Assembly (NCBI GenBank): GCA_035470785.1 | Contig: DATIQN010000040.1 | Span: 1 to 56,723 of the forward strand | Reading direction: 5' to 3' | DNA: 56,723 nt | DNA from: Croceibacterium_B sp035470785 | GTDB lineage: Bacteria; Pseudomonadota; Alphaproteobacteria; Sphingomonadales; Sphingomonadaceae | Part shown: positions 12,401-20,426 of the stretch, piece after piece | Layout: every line of letters starts with the position of its first letter | How positions within the stretch are numbered: the first letter of the stretch is position 1 | The notes under the pieces: model-generated | Told to the model about the DNA's origin: nothing | Databases searched by the model: none | The model's input: only the letters and a program-made list of their open reading frames with translations | Position numbers and translations under genes: made by a program

Positions 12401-12934
12401 GAGCAGCGCGGTCTTGCCTCGTTCTTCCCATTCGACCAAGAGGTCGGCAAGGACGCGCATCGCGAGGACTTCGCGATCGCGGTCCTCCATCGGCTTGGTG
12501 CCGGGGATCAGCCCGGCTTCCTCCGGAAACGCCGCGAGCAGCCATTGCGAGAACGCGTGGATGGTGTCGATCCTGAGACCCCCGCCCGGGCAATCGAGCA
12601 CACGGGCGAACAGCGCCCGGGCGCGCTGGCGAACTTCGGGCGAGGTCGCTTCGCCGATCGCCGCGAGTTGCTCGGACAAATCAGTGTCGGGCAGCCGCAC
12701 CCAGTTCGCCAGCACCTCGTTGACCCGTGTCGCCATCTCGGCGGCGCCGGCCTTGGTGAAGGTGAGGCACAGGATCTGTCTCGGCTCGACATCCTCGCGC
12801 AGCAGCAGCCGCAGCACGCGCGCCGACAGCACTTGCGTCTTGCCGGTTCCGGCCGAGGCCGACAGCCACACGCTGTCGCGCGGGTCGACCGCCTGCGCCT
12901 GCTCGCCCTCGAGCCGATGGACGTCCCCGCTCAC
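9500..12934 (-). CDS. addA: Double-strand break repair helicase-nuclease AddA
   Basis: 1144 residues from a GTG that overlaps the addB stop (GTGA), the usual AddA size. AddA is the UvrD-type 3'-5' helicase and nuclease subunit of AddAB, which processes double-strand ends for RecA loading. Walker A is SASAGTGKT at about residues 25-33. Other helicase motifs are FDHILIDEAQDTNE, VVGDYKQAIFRFQ and VMTVHGSKGLQAPIV. The C-terminal RecB-type nuclease motif VLVVDFKTARRP is present. The GTG is chosen over in-frame codons further upstream because it gives four-base coupling to addB and the expected N-terminus (QAVDPRDSVWLSAS). Confidence 0.96.
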   Translation of the reverse strand: MSGDVHRLEGEQAQAVDPRDSVWLSASAGTGKTQVLSARVLRLLLREDVEPRQILCLTFTKAGAAEMATRVNEVLANWVRLPDTDLSEQLAAIGEATSPEVRQRARALFARVLDCPGGGLRIDTIHAFSQWLLAAFPEEAGLIPGTKPMEDRDREVLAMRVLADLLVEWEERGKTALLDGLEMVSVRMGPDGARKWLMRCAEARDAWLGPGAWQEPLGDRVRGLIGLPRDAGPKSLAGLCNDDAFDCAALKRCLEVNAAWDTPTAQKCIDAIEEWLAGHPAARAEGCDALFRALFTNEGKVRSLASLQKLDANYEGMAERVRACLDAVREQVALLALADLLVPALTVGRRFALAWDEAKTREGLIDFDDQIRRAAALLSRSDVSDWIRYKLDRQFDHILIDEAQDTNEAQWSIIRALTEEFFAGAGLRDNELRTVFVVGDYKQAIFRFQGTSPENFEIARRHFAQAMADAAAINLDVRQLRNLGLGRSYRTAKPVLEFVDEAIAAIGHEAFGLDRPPGPHVGDDRPGLVGLWHPVGGESEEEAEEAESADSWLPGPERAMADNIAAQVRAWLDEGFPLVKGEKRNAGPGDIMVLVRKRRELAGLIVARLHAAGVPVAGVDRLRLGAPLAVKDLMAALRFAAQPLDDLSLACLLVSPLIGWSQEQLLEFGYRPDKVRLWDHLRRSAAPEARRVADELRRLLAQADFEPPQALLHWMLVGPWQGRRKLVARLGREANDPIDELLNVALAHSGSHTPSLAGFIHWFDAGEGELKREAGASAGLVRVMTVHGSKGLQAPIVILADATGNPDRSPTRGLTLQEDLPGGGGRTLPILDLSKEEKVGRVAAAEAEAAAADRQEHWRLLYVAMTRAEEALFIGGALLGRETEPAPDSWYARLAPLIADEPQADPIWGARQERGERAAVIVPRSGATGEPRRALPVWANTPIGPEPRPPRPLAPSSAGQDEGYDPPFAPGADTFAARRGVLIHKLLERLPELDFGEREGRARDWLARQAADVPEIEREAMLTSALAVLAAPGWSEIFSPAALAEVPLAATVGGQVIAGTADRLLVERERVLVVDFKTARRPHSGLSDVPLTTLKQMAAYSAALAAIYPGRRIEAAVLYTQAPLLVPIPAALLDEHKAGLVGIE

Positions 12935-15879
12935 TCGTCGCGCCCCAACCACTCGTCGAGCCGCATCAACTGGTCGTACGTGTCGTATCCCGGCGCATTG
13001 GGGTTGAGCCTTGCGGTAAACGGCTGGTCGCCGAGGATCCACCTGTCGAGCGCCTCGTCGAGATAACGCTCGGCCTCGGGCAGGAAGTCTTCGAGGACGA
13101 TGCCCTTTGTCGTGCCCGGCCCCAGGATCGGAGTCTTGATATAACCGAACCCGGTCACGCTCTTGTTCGACTTGGCGAGCGACCAGTATTCGAACGCAAC
13201 GGGCTCACCCTGCAAACTCTCGAAACCGCCGCGCTGGGCCATCAGGCCGGTCGTGCCGAGTTGCAAGGCGAAGCCGTCGATCACCTGCTGCGCGCTCGGC
13301 GGGCCGCCGGTCTTGTAATCGACGATCGCCAGGGTGCCGTCGGCGAACTTGTCAATGCGGTCGGCCTTGCCGAAGATTTTGACCCCGCGATGCTCGATCT
13401 CGCCCCATTCTTCGAACAGCGTCGGAACCCGCTCGGGGTTGGCGGCAACTTCCGCCTCGACCCATTCGAGCGCCTTGACCAGCCGCGGACGCCACAGCGC
13501 GCGCATCAACGGATGGTGGTTCATCCGCGTGAGCACTTCGTTGGCGACCTCGGCCATCGGGCGGCGGGTCTTGTGCCAGGTCTCAAGCACCTCATGCGCC
13601 GCGGTGCCACGCCAGGCGGCCGACGGCTCGGCGTCGAGCGGGTCCAACTGCTTCAGCTTGAGGATCGACGATGCGTAGAACTGGTACGGATCGGAGCGGA
13701 GGCGGTCGAGCGCGGTGACGCTGATCCGCACCCGGCGCTGCTCGGCGTTCGGGCGCGGCTCGGGGCGCGGATAGAGCTGCGCCGGCTCGCCATCGTCGAT
13801 GGCGCGGGCAAGCGCGACGATCTCGCGTTCCTCATGCCGCTCGCCGAGATCTCGGCCGAGCAGCGCCTTGACCCGCAGCAGGAAGCGCGACGGGATCGCC
13901 GGCCCTTGCGCGTCGCGCGCCGAGCGACTCAGCACTACCTCGGGTGCGCCCAGCAGGCCGGCAAGATCGTGCGCCGAAAGGCCGATGCGGAAGTCCGCCC
14001 CCGGCACCCCGAGCGCGCGCAGCACCGCGGGCGGCAGGAGCGGGTCGAGCGACGGGGTCGCTGGCCAGGTGCCCTCGTTGAGCCCGGCGCAGACAACCAG
14101 CTCGGCGCGGGTCATGCGCGCTTCGAGCAGGCCGTAGATCGCGACGCGCGGGTGTCCACCATAGGGTGGACGCACGGCGACGCGCTCCATCGCATCGCGC
14201 AGCGCAGCAGGCAGTTCGGCGGGATCGATCGTGAAGCCGGTCTCGCCGGCGTGCAGCCGCAGGTCTTCGACCATCGCCGACAAGGCGCGGCCGTCTTCGC
14301 GCGACCAGATGGCCTCTCCGCAAAGGGCTTCCGCCGCGACCACGAGCACATCGAGCAATCGTGCCAGCGCCTGGCGGTCCTGAACCATCAACGGTTTGAG
14401 AACCGCCGCGACGCCTCTCCACCATGGCTCGATTTCCGCGTTGGCGGCGATCTCCGCCAGCGGCGCCAACCCCGGCGCCGGGCGCGGGCCGCGCAGCCTG
14501 AGCTCGAGGGCGCGGACATTATCGAGCCAGCCGCCACGCCCCTCGCCTGTTCGCACCAGCGGGTGCTCAAGCAACGCCATCAACGCCACCGGCGCGGCTT
14601 CTTCGGCTGCGGTCTCGGCGAGGAGGAGCAGGAGCCGCCCGGCGGCGGTCTGCGACAATGGCCGCCCGGCGGAATCGTCGGCCTCGATGTTCCAGCGGCG
14701 CAAGTGATGCACCACGCGGCGCGCGAGACCGCGGTCGGGCGTGACCACCGCAACGCGCTTTTCCGGCTCCTCGAGCGCTTGGCGCACCAGCAGCGCGATC
14801 GCCTGCGCTTCCTCCTCGGGATTGCCCGTCTCAAGCTGGCGCACACCCGAAAGCCGCCGCCTGTCGGCGGGCAGATCGACCCACGCCTTGCTTGCCTCTG
14901 GCGGCAGGAACAGGTTCGAGATCGCGTGGCTGCGCTCAGGCGGGCCCTTGCCGAGCCCGGCGCGGTGCCACGGCTCGACCTCGCCGCGCGCAACGCCCAT
15001 CCGGTTGAGCAGCAGCTTGAGGTGATACTGCGGATGCGTCACCGCGTCGCCGCGCGCGAGCGGAGTCTCGCTGTCCGGCGCGCCCGCTTCGCCGAGTTCG
15101 TCCCACACCTCGGGCGGCATCGACAGGTCGAGATCGGGCAGGATCACCGCGCCCTCGGGCAGCTCGGAAACGACGCGCAGCAACTCGGCCAGCGCGGGCG
15201 CCGCGCTTGTCACCCCCGCGGCGACAATCGGCGTCGCCGGTGGGTCGGCGCGCCATCTTTCGGCAGCGTGGGCGAAGAGCCGATTGCGCCGCGCCGCCGC
15301 GTCGATCTCGCCGCGTGCGCGCAGCTCGTCGCACCACATCGCGTGCACGGCGGCAAACAGCCGGGTGTTCGCCAGCCAATGCTCGGACATTTCCGCGAGC
15401 ACCTGCTTCACCCGCTCGCCGAACAGGGCTTCGGGATCGATGTCCTCAACCAGCAGCCGGTCGATCGCCCGGGCGATCTCCTGCGCCATCCGCAGCAGCG
15501 CCGCGCCGCGTGGCGCCTCGCGGCCAAGCGCCGCCAGCGCTGCCGGGACGAATTCGGCCAGCTTGAAAAGCCGCCGCGTCGGATCGGCCGCCGGCGGAAT
15601 CGCCGCGCCCGCACCGAGCGGATCGAGCAAGGGCCCGAGCGTTTCGTCGAGGTCGAGATCGCCGACCACCACCACCCGCGGCATCAGCAGGCCCGCGCCG
15701 CTCAAGCGAATGAAAGCCTCGCTTACCGCCCGCACCGCGCGGGTGCTCGGGAGCAGCAGCGCCAGGCGGGCGAGGCCGACCTCGGGCTCAGAATAGCGCG
15801 GCAGTAGCCCGGCGACGAGCGCGTCGGCGAAGCCGCGGTGCGCGGCGATCGAATAGACCTCGGGCTGGCGAGCCGCCAT
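12931..15879 (-). CDS. addB: Double-strand break repair protein AddB
   Basis: 982 residues. AddB is the partner of AddA, a helicase-like protein with a C-terminal nuclease domain that in the alphaproteobacterial type degrades the 5' strand. The N-terminal part is a UvrD-like fold (LALLLPSTRAVRAVSEAF), ARMTRAELVVCAGLNEGTWP matches a conserved AddB segment, and the nuclease core is GKADRIDKFADG followed by AIVDYKTGGPP. GGCGGAG is well placed before the ATG. The gene starts 10 bases after murU ends and overlaps addA by four bases. Long open frames on the opposite strand are GC shadows. Confidence 0.95.
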   Translation of the reverse strand: MAARQPEVYSIAAHRGFADALVAGLLPRYSEPEVGLARLALLLPSTRAVRAVSEAFIRLSGAGLLMPRVVVVGDLDLDETLGPLLDPLGAGAAIPPAADPTRRLFKLAEFVPAALAALGREAPRGAALLRMAQEIARAIDRLLVEDIDPEALFGERVKQVLAEMSEHWLANTRLFAAVHAMWCDELRARGEIDAAARRNRLFAHAAERWRADPPATPIVAAGVTSAAPALAELLRVVSELPEGAVILPDLDLSMPPEVWDELGEAGAPDSETPLARGDAVTHPQYHLKLLLNRMGVARGEVEPWHRAGLGKGPPERSHAISNLFLPPEASKAWVDLPADRRRLSGVRQLETGNPEEEAQAIALLVRQALEEPEKRVAVVTPDRGLARRVVHHLRRWNIEADDSAGRPLSQTAAGRLLLLLAETAAEEAAPVALMALLEHPLVRTGEGRGGWLDNVRALELRLRGPRPAPGLAPLAEIAANAEIEPWWRGVAAVLKPLMVQDRQALARLLDVLVVAAEALCGEAIWSREDGRALSAMVEDLRLHAGETGFTIDPAELPAALRDAMERVAVRPPYGGHPRVAIYGLLEARMTRAELVVCAGLNEGTWPATPSLDPLLPPAVLRALGVPGADFRIGLSAHDLAGLLGAPEVVLSRSARDAQGPAIPSRFLLRVKALLGRDLGERHEEREIVALARAIDDGEPAQLYPRPEPRPNAEQRRVRISVTALDRLRSDPYQFYASSILKLKQLDPLDAEPSAAWRGTAAHEVLETWHKTRRPMAEVANEVLTRMNHHPLMRALWRPRLVKALEWVEAEVAANPERVPTLFEEWGEIEHRGVKIFGKADRIDKFADGTLAIVDYKTGGPPSAQQVIDGFALQLGTTGLMAQRGGFESLQGEPVAFEYWSLAKSNKSVTGFGYIKTPILGPGTTKGIVLEDFLPEAERYLDEALDRWILGDQPFTARLNPNAPGYDTYDQLMRLDEWLGRDE

Positions 15880-15889
15880 CAGCTCCGCC

Positions 15890-16606
15890 TCAGCCCTCCC
15901 TCAGCGCGGCTTCGGTCGCGGGAATGGCCTCCGGCGTGCCGACCTCGAACCATTGCCCGGTGAAGGCGACGCCGAACAGCCGCCCTTGCTCGATCGCGCG
16001 ATCCCAAAGCATGTTGGTCGAGAACGGACCCTGCGGCGCATCGCGCAGCAGGCGGTGGCTGACGAGCTGGATGCCGGTGAAGATGAACGGGGCGATCCGG
16101 CCCGAGCGGCGGCGCGTGACACGGCCCGTCGCGTCCATGTTGAAATCGCCCTTGCCGCGGAAATTGTGCGCCCCGCGATGCGGCACCAGCGCCAGCAGCG
16201 CATCCATGCGCTTGCCGTCCCACGCGTCGGACAAGTCGCGGAACACGTCCTTCGGCCCGTCGAGCCAGATGTTGTCGCTGTTGATGCAGAAGAACGGGTC
16301 GGGCAGCACCGGCAGCGCCTTGACCATCCCGCCGCCGGTTTCAAGCAGGATCTCGCGCTCGTCCGACACGGTGACCTTGGGCGCCTCGCGAGCCAACACG
16401 TGGGCTTCGAGCGTGTCGGCAAGATAGTGGACGTTGACCACCGCCTTGGCAACGCCCGCCTCGGCGAGCCGGTCGAGCGCATGGTCGACTAGCGGCTTCC
16501 CGGCGACGCGCACCAGCGGCTTGGGCTGGCTCGCGGTCAACGGCCGCATCCGCTTGCCGAGACCGGCGGCGAGCACCATCGCGGTGTCGGACGCGAGCTC
16601 GCTCAC
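15890..16606 (-). CDS. murU: N-acetylmuramate-1-phosphate uridylyltransferase MurU
   Basis: 238 residues from a GTG that overlaps the amgK stop (GTGA). It is a nucleotidyltransferase of the sugar-1-phosphate family with the signature AMVLAAGLGKRMRPLT and a downstream KPLVRVAGKPLVDHAL; the metal-binding Asp lies in FFCINSDNIW. MurU makes UDP-MurNAc from MurNAc-1-phosphate in the recycling shortcut that bypasses de novo synthesis and confers intrinsic fosfomycin tolerance in pseudomonads and alphaproteobacteria (known for the family). The assignment rests on the direct pairing with amgK; by sequence alone it could be a generic NDP-sugar pyrophosphorylase. Confidence 0.88.
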   Translation of the reverse strand: MSELASDTAMVLAAGLGKRMRPLTASQPKPLVRVAGKPLVDHALDRLAEAGVAKAVVNVHYLADTLEAHVLAREAPKVTVSDEREILLETGGGMVKALPVLPDPFFCINSDNIWLDGPKDVFRDLSDAWDGKRMDALLALVPHRGAHNFRGKGDFNMDATGRVTRRRSGRIAPFIFTGIQLVSHRLLRDAPQGPFSTNMLWDRAIEQGRLFGVAFTGQWFEVGTPEAIPATEAALREG

Positions 16607-17580
16607 TGGATTTCCCCGCCGCCGGTGTCGCGGATTTCCTGCGGAATGTTCCGGGCGAACCAATCGGCGACCGGTGCCAGCGCGGGATGCTTCAGGTCCC
16701 GCTCCATCGCCTCCCACACGCGGGGAATGAAGGCGAGGTAGCGCGGCTTATCGTCGCGCTTCCACAGGCGGCTGAAGATGCCGACGATCTTGGCATTCCG
16801 CTGCGCGCCGAGGCGGGCGTAGTCGGCCTCAAAGTGCTCGCCCGCGTCGACTTGCGCCAGATAACGGTCGAGCATCGTCCGCTCGAGCTCGGGCGAAACG
16901 TCGCGCCGCGCGTCCTGCAGCAGCGAGACGAGATCATAGGCCGGATGGCCGACGAGCGCGTCCTGGAAGTCGATCAGCCCCTGGTGGCCGCCGTCGAGCA
17001 ACATGATGTTCTCGGCATGATAATCGCGCAGCACGGTCACGCCCGGGTTCTGCCGCGGCAGCATTGGCCTGAGAACGTCCTCGAAGGCCGCACGATAGCT
17101 CTCCGCATCGACGTCGAGCCGCATCGCCGGGCAATACCACTCGGTGAACAGGCCGGCCTCGCGCTGGTAGGTTTCCATGTCGTAGGGGGCGAAAGGGCCG
17201 GGCGGCGAGTTGTGCAGCCTTACCAGCGCGTCGATCGCGCAGGCATAGACCTCTTCCTCGGCGTGCGCATTGTCGTCGAGCCAGTCGCGCATCCGGTCCT
17301 CGCCGAAATCCTCGATCAGCACGAGCCCGCGCGAACGGTCTTCGGCGTGAATCTCCGGCGCGCGGTGGCCATGGTCGGCAAGCCATCGGCCCACGTCGAG
17401 GAACGGCCTCGGATCCTCGTGCGGCGGCGGCGCGTCCATCAGCATCGCGCTGCGTGCGCCGTCGCGGACGCGGAAGTAGCGCCGAAAGCTGGCGTCGCCG
17501 GCGAGCGGTTCTACCTCCGCCCCGCCCCAACCGGCGATTTCAAGAAATTCGTCGAGCCCTTCGGGCAACGTGTCATTCAT
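16603..17580 (-). CDS. amgK: Anomeric N-acetylmuramate/N-acetylglucosamine kinase AmgK
   Basis: 325 residues, an aminoglycoside-phosphotransferase-fold kinase. The catalytic loop is DYHAENIMLL (catalytic Asp and Asn) and the metal-binding LIDFQDALVGHPAYDL follows, both standard for the APH fold. AmgK phosphorylates MurNAc at C1 for the next enzyme, MurU, in peptidoglycan recycling. The ATG at 17580 overlaps the tsaE stop (ATGA); an alternative start 18 bases upstream would overlap tsaE more. It was formerly often annotated as aminoglycoside phosphotransferase; genomic pairing with murU makes the recycling role more likely than antibiotic resistance. Confidence 0.9.
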   Translation of the reverse strand: MNDTLPEGLDEFLEIAGWGGAEVEPLAGDASFRRYFRVRDGARSAMLMDAPPPHEDPRPFLDVGRWLADHGHRAPEIHAEDRSRGLVLIEDFGEDRMRDWLDDNAHAEEEVYACAIDALVRLHNSPPGPFAPYDMETYQREAGLFTEWYCPAMRLDVDAESYRAAFEDVLRPMLPRQNPGVTVLRDYHAENIMLLDGGHQGLIDFQDALVGHPAYDLVSLLQDARRDVSPELERTMLDRYLAQVDAGEHFEADYARLGAQRNAKIVGIFSRLWKRDDKPRYLAFIPRVWEAMERDLKHPALAPVADWFARNIPQEIRDTGGGEIQ

Positions 17581-18011
17581 GGCATGCGCCCATGCCAATC
17601 CGCGCCGCCTTCGACAATCGCCTTGCGCCCGCTTCCCGCAATTTCGAGCGCGATCGAAAGGCAGACCGGCTCATGCGCGAAACCGCCTGCCTTCTCCGGC
17701 CATTCGGCGATCAGCGCGGCGCCCTCGCGATAGTCGTCGAGCCCCAGCTCCTCGGCCTCGCGCGGCCGCTCGAGCCGGTAGAAGTCGGCGTGCACCAGCG
17801 GCGGATCGAGATTGTAGGTCTCGACGATCGTGAAGGTCGGCGACGGCACCTCGCCTGCGTAGCCGAGCGCGGCGATGATCGCCCGGGCCAGCGTCGTCTT
17901 GCCGCTGCCCAGCGAACCCGACAGCGCCACGACGTCGCCCGGCCGAAGCTGCGCGGCGATGCGCGCGCCAAGACGATCCATCGCTGCGAGGTCGGGCAAG
18001 TCGATTGTCAC
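17577..18011 (-). CDS. tsaE: tRNA t6A biosynthesis ATPase TsaE
   Basis: 144 residues starting at a GTG that overlaps the divL stop (GTGA). Walker A is GSLGSGKTTLAR, followed by VPSPTFTIVETY and VHADFYRLE, the two most conserved TsaE segments. TsaE is the ATPase that works with TsaD and TsaB to make N6-threonylcarbamoyladenosine at position 37 of ANN-decoding tRNAs. The C-terminal end runs straight into amgK. The frame is open far upstream within divL, but only this GTG gives the expected N-terminus (VTIDLPDL) and length. Confidence 0.95.
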   Translation of the reverse strand: MTIDLPDLAAMDRLGARIAAQLRPGDVVALSGSLGSGKTTLARAIIAALGYAGEVPSPTFTIVETYNLDPPLVHADFYRLERPREAEELGLDDYREGAALIAEWPEKAGGFAHEPVCLSIALEIAGSGRKAIVEGGADWHGRMP

Positions 18012-20350
18012 GGCAGCCAGATGGTCGCGGTGGTGCCCGCCCCCGGCTCGCTCTGCAGTTCGAGCCGGCCGCCGTGCGCCTCGATCAGCTGACGGGCGAG
18101 CGGCAGGCCGAGGCCGCTGCGGCGCGAATCGGGCTTCCCGTCGGCGGCGACCCGGGTGCCGTCGAGCGCGCGCGCCAGCTCGCTCGCCTTCATCCCCGCC
18201 CCGTTGTCCGAAATGACTACCCGCGCGCCCTTCTTGTGCCGCGAGAGCGCCACCAGAATGCGGCCGCGCTCGGGAGTCGCGGTGATCGCGTTGTCGAGCA
18301 GGTTGCCGATCGCTCGGGCAAGCTGGCGCGTGTCGGCCTGGACCAGTCCAGCGCCCTTGTCGCCGCGCAGGTCGAGGGCGAGGTCCTTGGCCTCGATCGC
18401 TTCTTCGCGCTCGCGAACCACGTTCGTGACGAAGGACAGCAGGTCGACCTCTTCGGTGGCGATCGGCAGCAGACCGGCTTCGCTTTGCGTCAGGTCGAGC
18501 ACGCTCTCGATCTGCCCGCGCAAGCGGTCGACCGCTGAGAGGATCGCCGCGAGGTAATCGTGGGCCTGGGGCGTCAATTCGCCGGCGACGCCGCTCTGCA
18601 GCAGCTCGGCAAAGCCGCCGATCGAGGTCAGCGGGGTGCGGAATTCGTAGCTCATGTTGGCGAGGAAGCGGGTTTTGACCGCGTCGGCTTCCTCGAGCGC
18701 GGTGGCGCGTTCGCGCAGGACGTCCTCGGCCTTCTTGGAATCGGTGATGTCGAGCACGGTCAACAGGCCGTTGCCGTCGGGCAGCGGCACGCCGGCGAAT
18801 TCGAGCGTGCGGCCGTCGGACATATGCACCTGCCCCCCGCGCTGCTGGCGGTCGAGCGTGGCGACACGCACGACCTCGCCGATCGCCGCTCGCTGGCCGG
18901 GGCGAGCAAGCTTCGAGGCAATCTTCTCGAGCACCGCGTCGATCCGCGGATGCCCGTCGAGAAAATCTTCGGGCAGCCCCCAGATGTTGCAGAAGCGGCG
19001 ATTCCACAACTGCAGCCGCCCGTCGGGCGCGAACACCGCGAGCGATTCGAACAGGCTGTCGAACGTCGCCGCCCGCGTCCGCAGCAAGGTGTCGCGGGTC
19101 GCCGATAGCGCGAGCGATTCGGTCCGGTCTTCCGCGATCAAAACCAGGCCCCCGTCGGGCATCGGCTGCGCGACGATGCGCAAGTGCGTGCCATCGCTCA
19201 GGGTCCACGCCTCTTCCTGCGCCGCGCCGGCGATGAACCACTCGGCCAGCTCGCGGCGCCACGCCGGGAAGTCGCGCACTTCCGGCAAGCGCCCTTCGTC
19301 GCGCGCCATGTCGAGGAAGCGGTCGAAGCTTGGCGGATCGATGTGGCACGCGGCCGGCAGGGCGAAGATGCGCTGGAAGGGCTGGTTCGAGAACGCCATC
19401 GCGCGGTCGCCGTCGAATTGCGCGACGCCGATCGAAAGCTGGTCGAGCATCGATCGCTGGGCTTCGCGGAAGGCGCGGAACTCGCGCCCCTGTTCCTCCA
19501 TCTCCTCGATGTCGATGGCGTAGCCGGCCACGCCGTCACCGCCGAGCGGCAAGTCGCTGATGCGCAAGGTCCGGCGCTGGGTGCCGACGGTCGCCTGGAC
19601 GATCCGCTCGACCGGCAGGTCCTTGTCGCGCGCCTGCTTGGCCACTTGCGATGCGGTCAGCCCGTCGACGCGCTCGATCAGTTCGACCTGCTTCTTGACC
19701 ACGGTCTCGGCGTCGGTCGCGCCGACCGCCTTAACGTAGGCGCTGTTGACCAGCCGCAGCTTCATGTCCGGGCCGCGGAACCACATCGGGATCGGCGCCG
19801 CCTCGATCAGCCCGACCAGCGCCGAGAAATCGCCCTGCGCGCGCATCGTTTCGGCGCGCAGCCGGGTGAGCTCGCCCTGGCTTTCAGAGAAGTCGAACCA
19901 CCACAGCAGCGCCGCGCCAGTCGGCGATATCACCGGATCGGCGAGCTGCCCGCGCACCGCGAGGCTGCGCCCCGAGCCGATCGGAGTGACGACCATACGA
20001 AACGACGCGGCCGTCTTCTGTGTCCTGCGTACGGCTTCGGTAAGCTCGGTCAGCTCGCTCGCGAAAAGACCTTCTTCCTCGCCGGCCAGCTCGCTGAGAT
20101 AACCCGGCATCCGCTCGAGCCCGAGCCATGCGGCAATTCGCTCGGGCGCCTCGATCTTGCCGTCGGCCTTGACCAGCATCGGCACCGCGGGAGAATCGTC
20201 GATCATCCGCGTCAGCCGCCGCGCCGTCGAGCGCGAGGCTTTCGCCTGCCGCGCTCGCTGGCGTGCGGCCAGCGCAAGCCAGGCCGCCCCGAACGTCCAG
20301 CCCGCGAGCAGCAGGCCGAGCAGCACCAGCGCAGTGGATGAAATCTCCAT
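18008..20350 (-). CDS. divL: DivL-like PAS-domain pseudo-histidine kinase
   Basis: 780 residues. One N-terminal membrane helix (about residues 6-28) is followed by several PAS-like domains (roughly 130-540), a HisKA dimerisation domain and a C-terminal HATPase_c. ATP-binding boxes are visible: NLLDNAITATP (N), SDNGAGM (G1) and GLGLPLARQ (G2). The H-box reads FLANMSYEFRTPLTSI, so the usual phospho-accepting His is Tyr568 (codon at 18647-18649). This substitution defines Caulobacter DivL (Tyr550, similar length), which controls CckA and thus CtrA in the cell cycle. The gene overlaps tsaE. The DivL assignment rests on the Tyr, architecture and length; direct phospho-signalling is not expected. 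Confidence 0.87.
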   Translation of the reverse strand: MEISSTALVLLGLLLAGWTFGAAWLALAARQRARQAKASRSTARRLTRMIDDSPAVPMLVKADGKIEAPERIAAWLGLERMPGYLSELAGEEEGLFASELTELTEAVRRTQKTAASFRMVVTPIGSGRSLAVRGQLADPVISPTGAALLWWFDFSESQGELTRLRAETMRAQGDFSALVGLIEAAPIPMWFRGPDMKLRLVNSAYVKAVGATDAETVVKKQVELIERVDGLTASQVAKQARDKDLPVERIVQATVGTQRRTLRISDLPLGGDGVAGYAIDIEEMEEQGREFRAFREAQRSMLDQLSIGVAQFDGDRAMAFSNQPFQRIFALPAACHIDPPSFDRFLDMARDEGRLPEVRDFPAWRRELAEWFIAGAAQEEAWTLSDGTHLRIVAQPMPDGGLVLIAEDRTESLALSATRDTLLRTRAATFDSLFESLAVFAPDGRLQLWNRRFCNIWGLPEDFLDGHPRIDAVLEKIASKLARPGQRAAIGEVVRVATLDRQQRGGQVHMSDGRTLEFAGVPLPDGNGLLTVLDITDSKKAEDVLRERATALEEADAVKTRFLANMSYEFRTPLTSIGGFAELLQSGVAGELTPQAHDYLAAILSAVDRLRGQIESVLDLTQSEAGLLPIATEEVDLLSFVTNVVREREEAIEAKDLALDLRGDKGAGLVQADTRQLARAIGNLLDNAITATPERGRILVALSRHKKGARVVISDNGAGMKASELARALDGTRVAADGKPDSRRSGLGLPLARQLIEAHGGRLELQSEPGAGTTATIWLP

Positions 20351-20426
20351 TCGCCCCAGCTATGGGCAGCGCGAGCGCGATGCAATGGGGCTGACTATCC
20401 CCTCCCGCATACGGGACGGGATTAGA

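Noticed and set aside
13261..15807. An 848-codon open frame opposite addB (and similar long frames opposite secA, divL, ppdK and glyS)
   Set aside because: High GC makes stop codons rare in all frames. The translations are Arg/Gly/Ala-rich without domains, while the other strand encodes complete conserved proteins.
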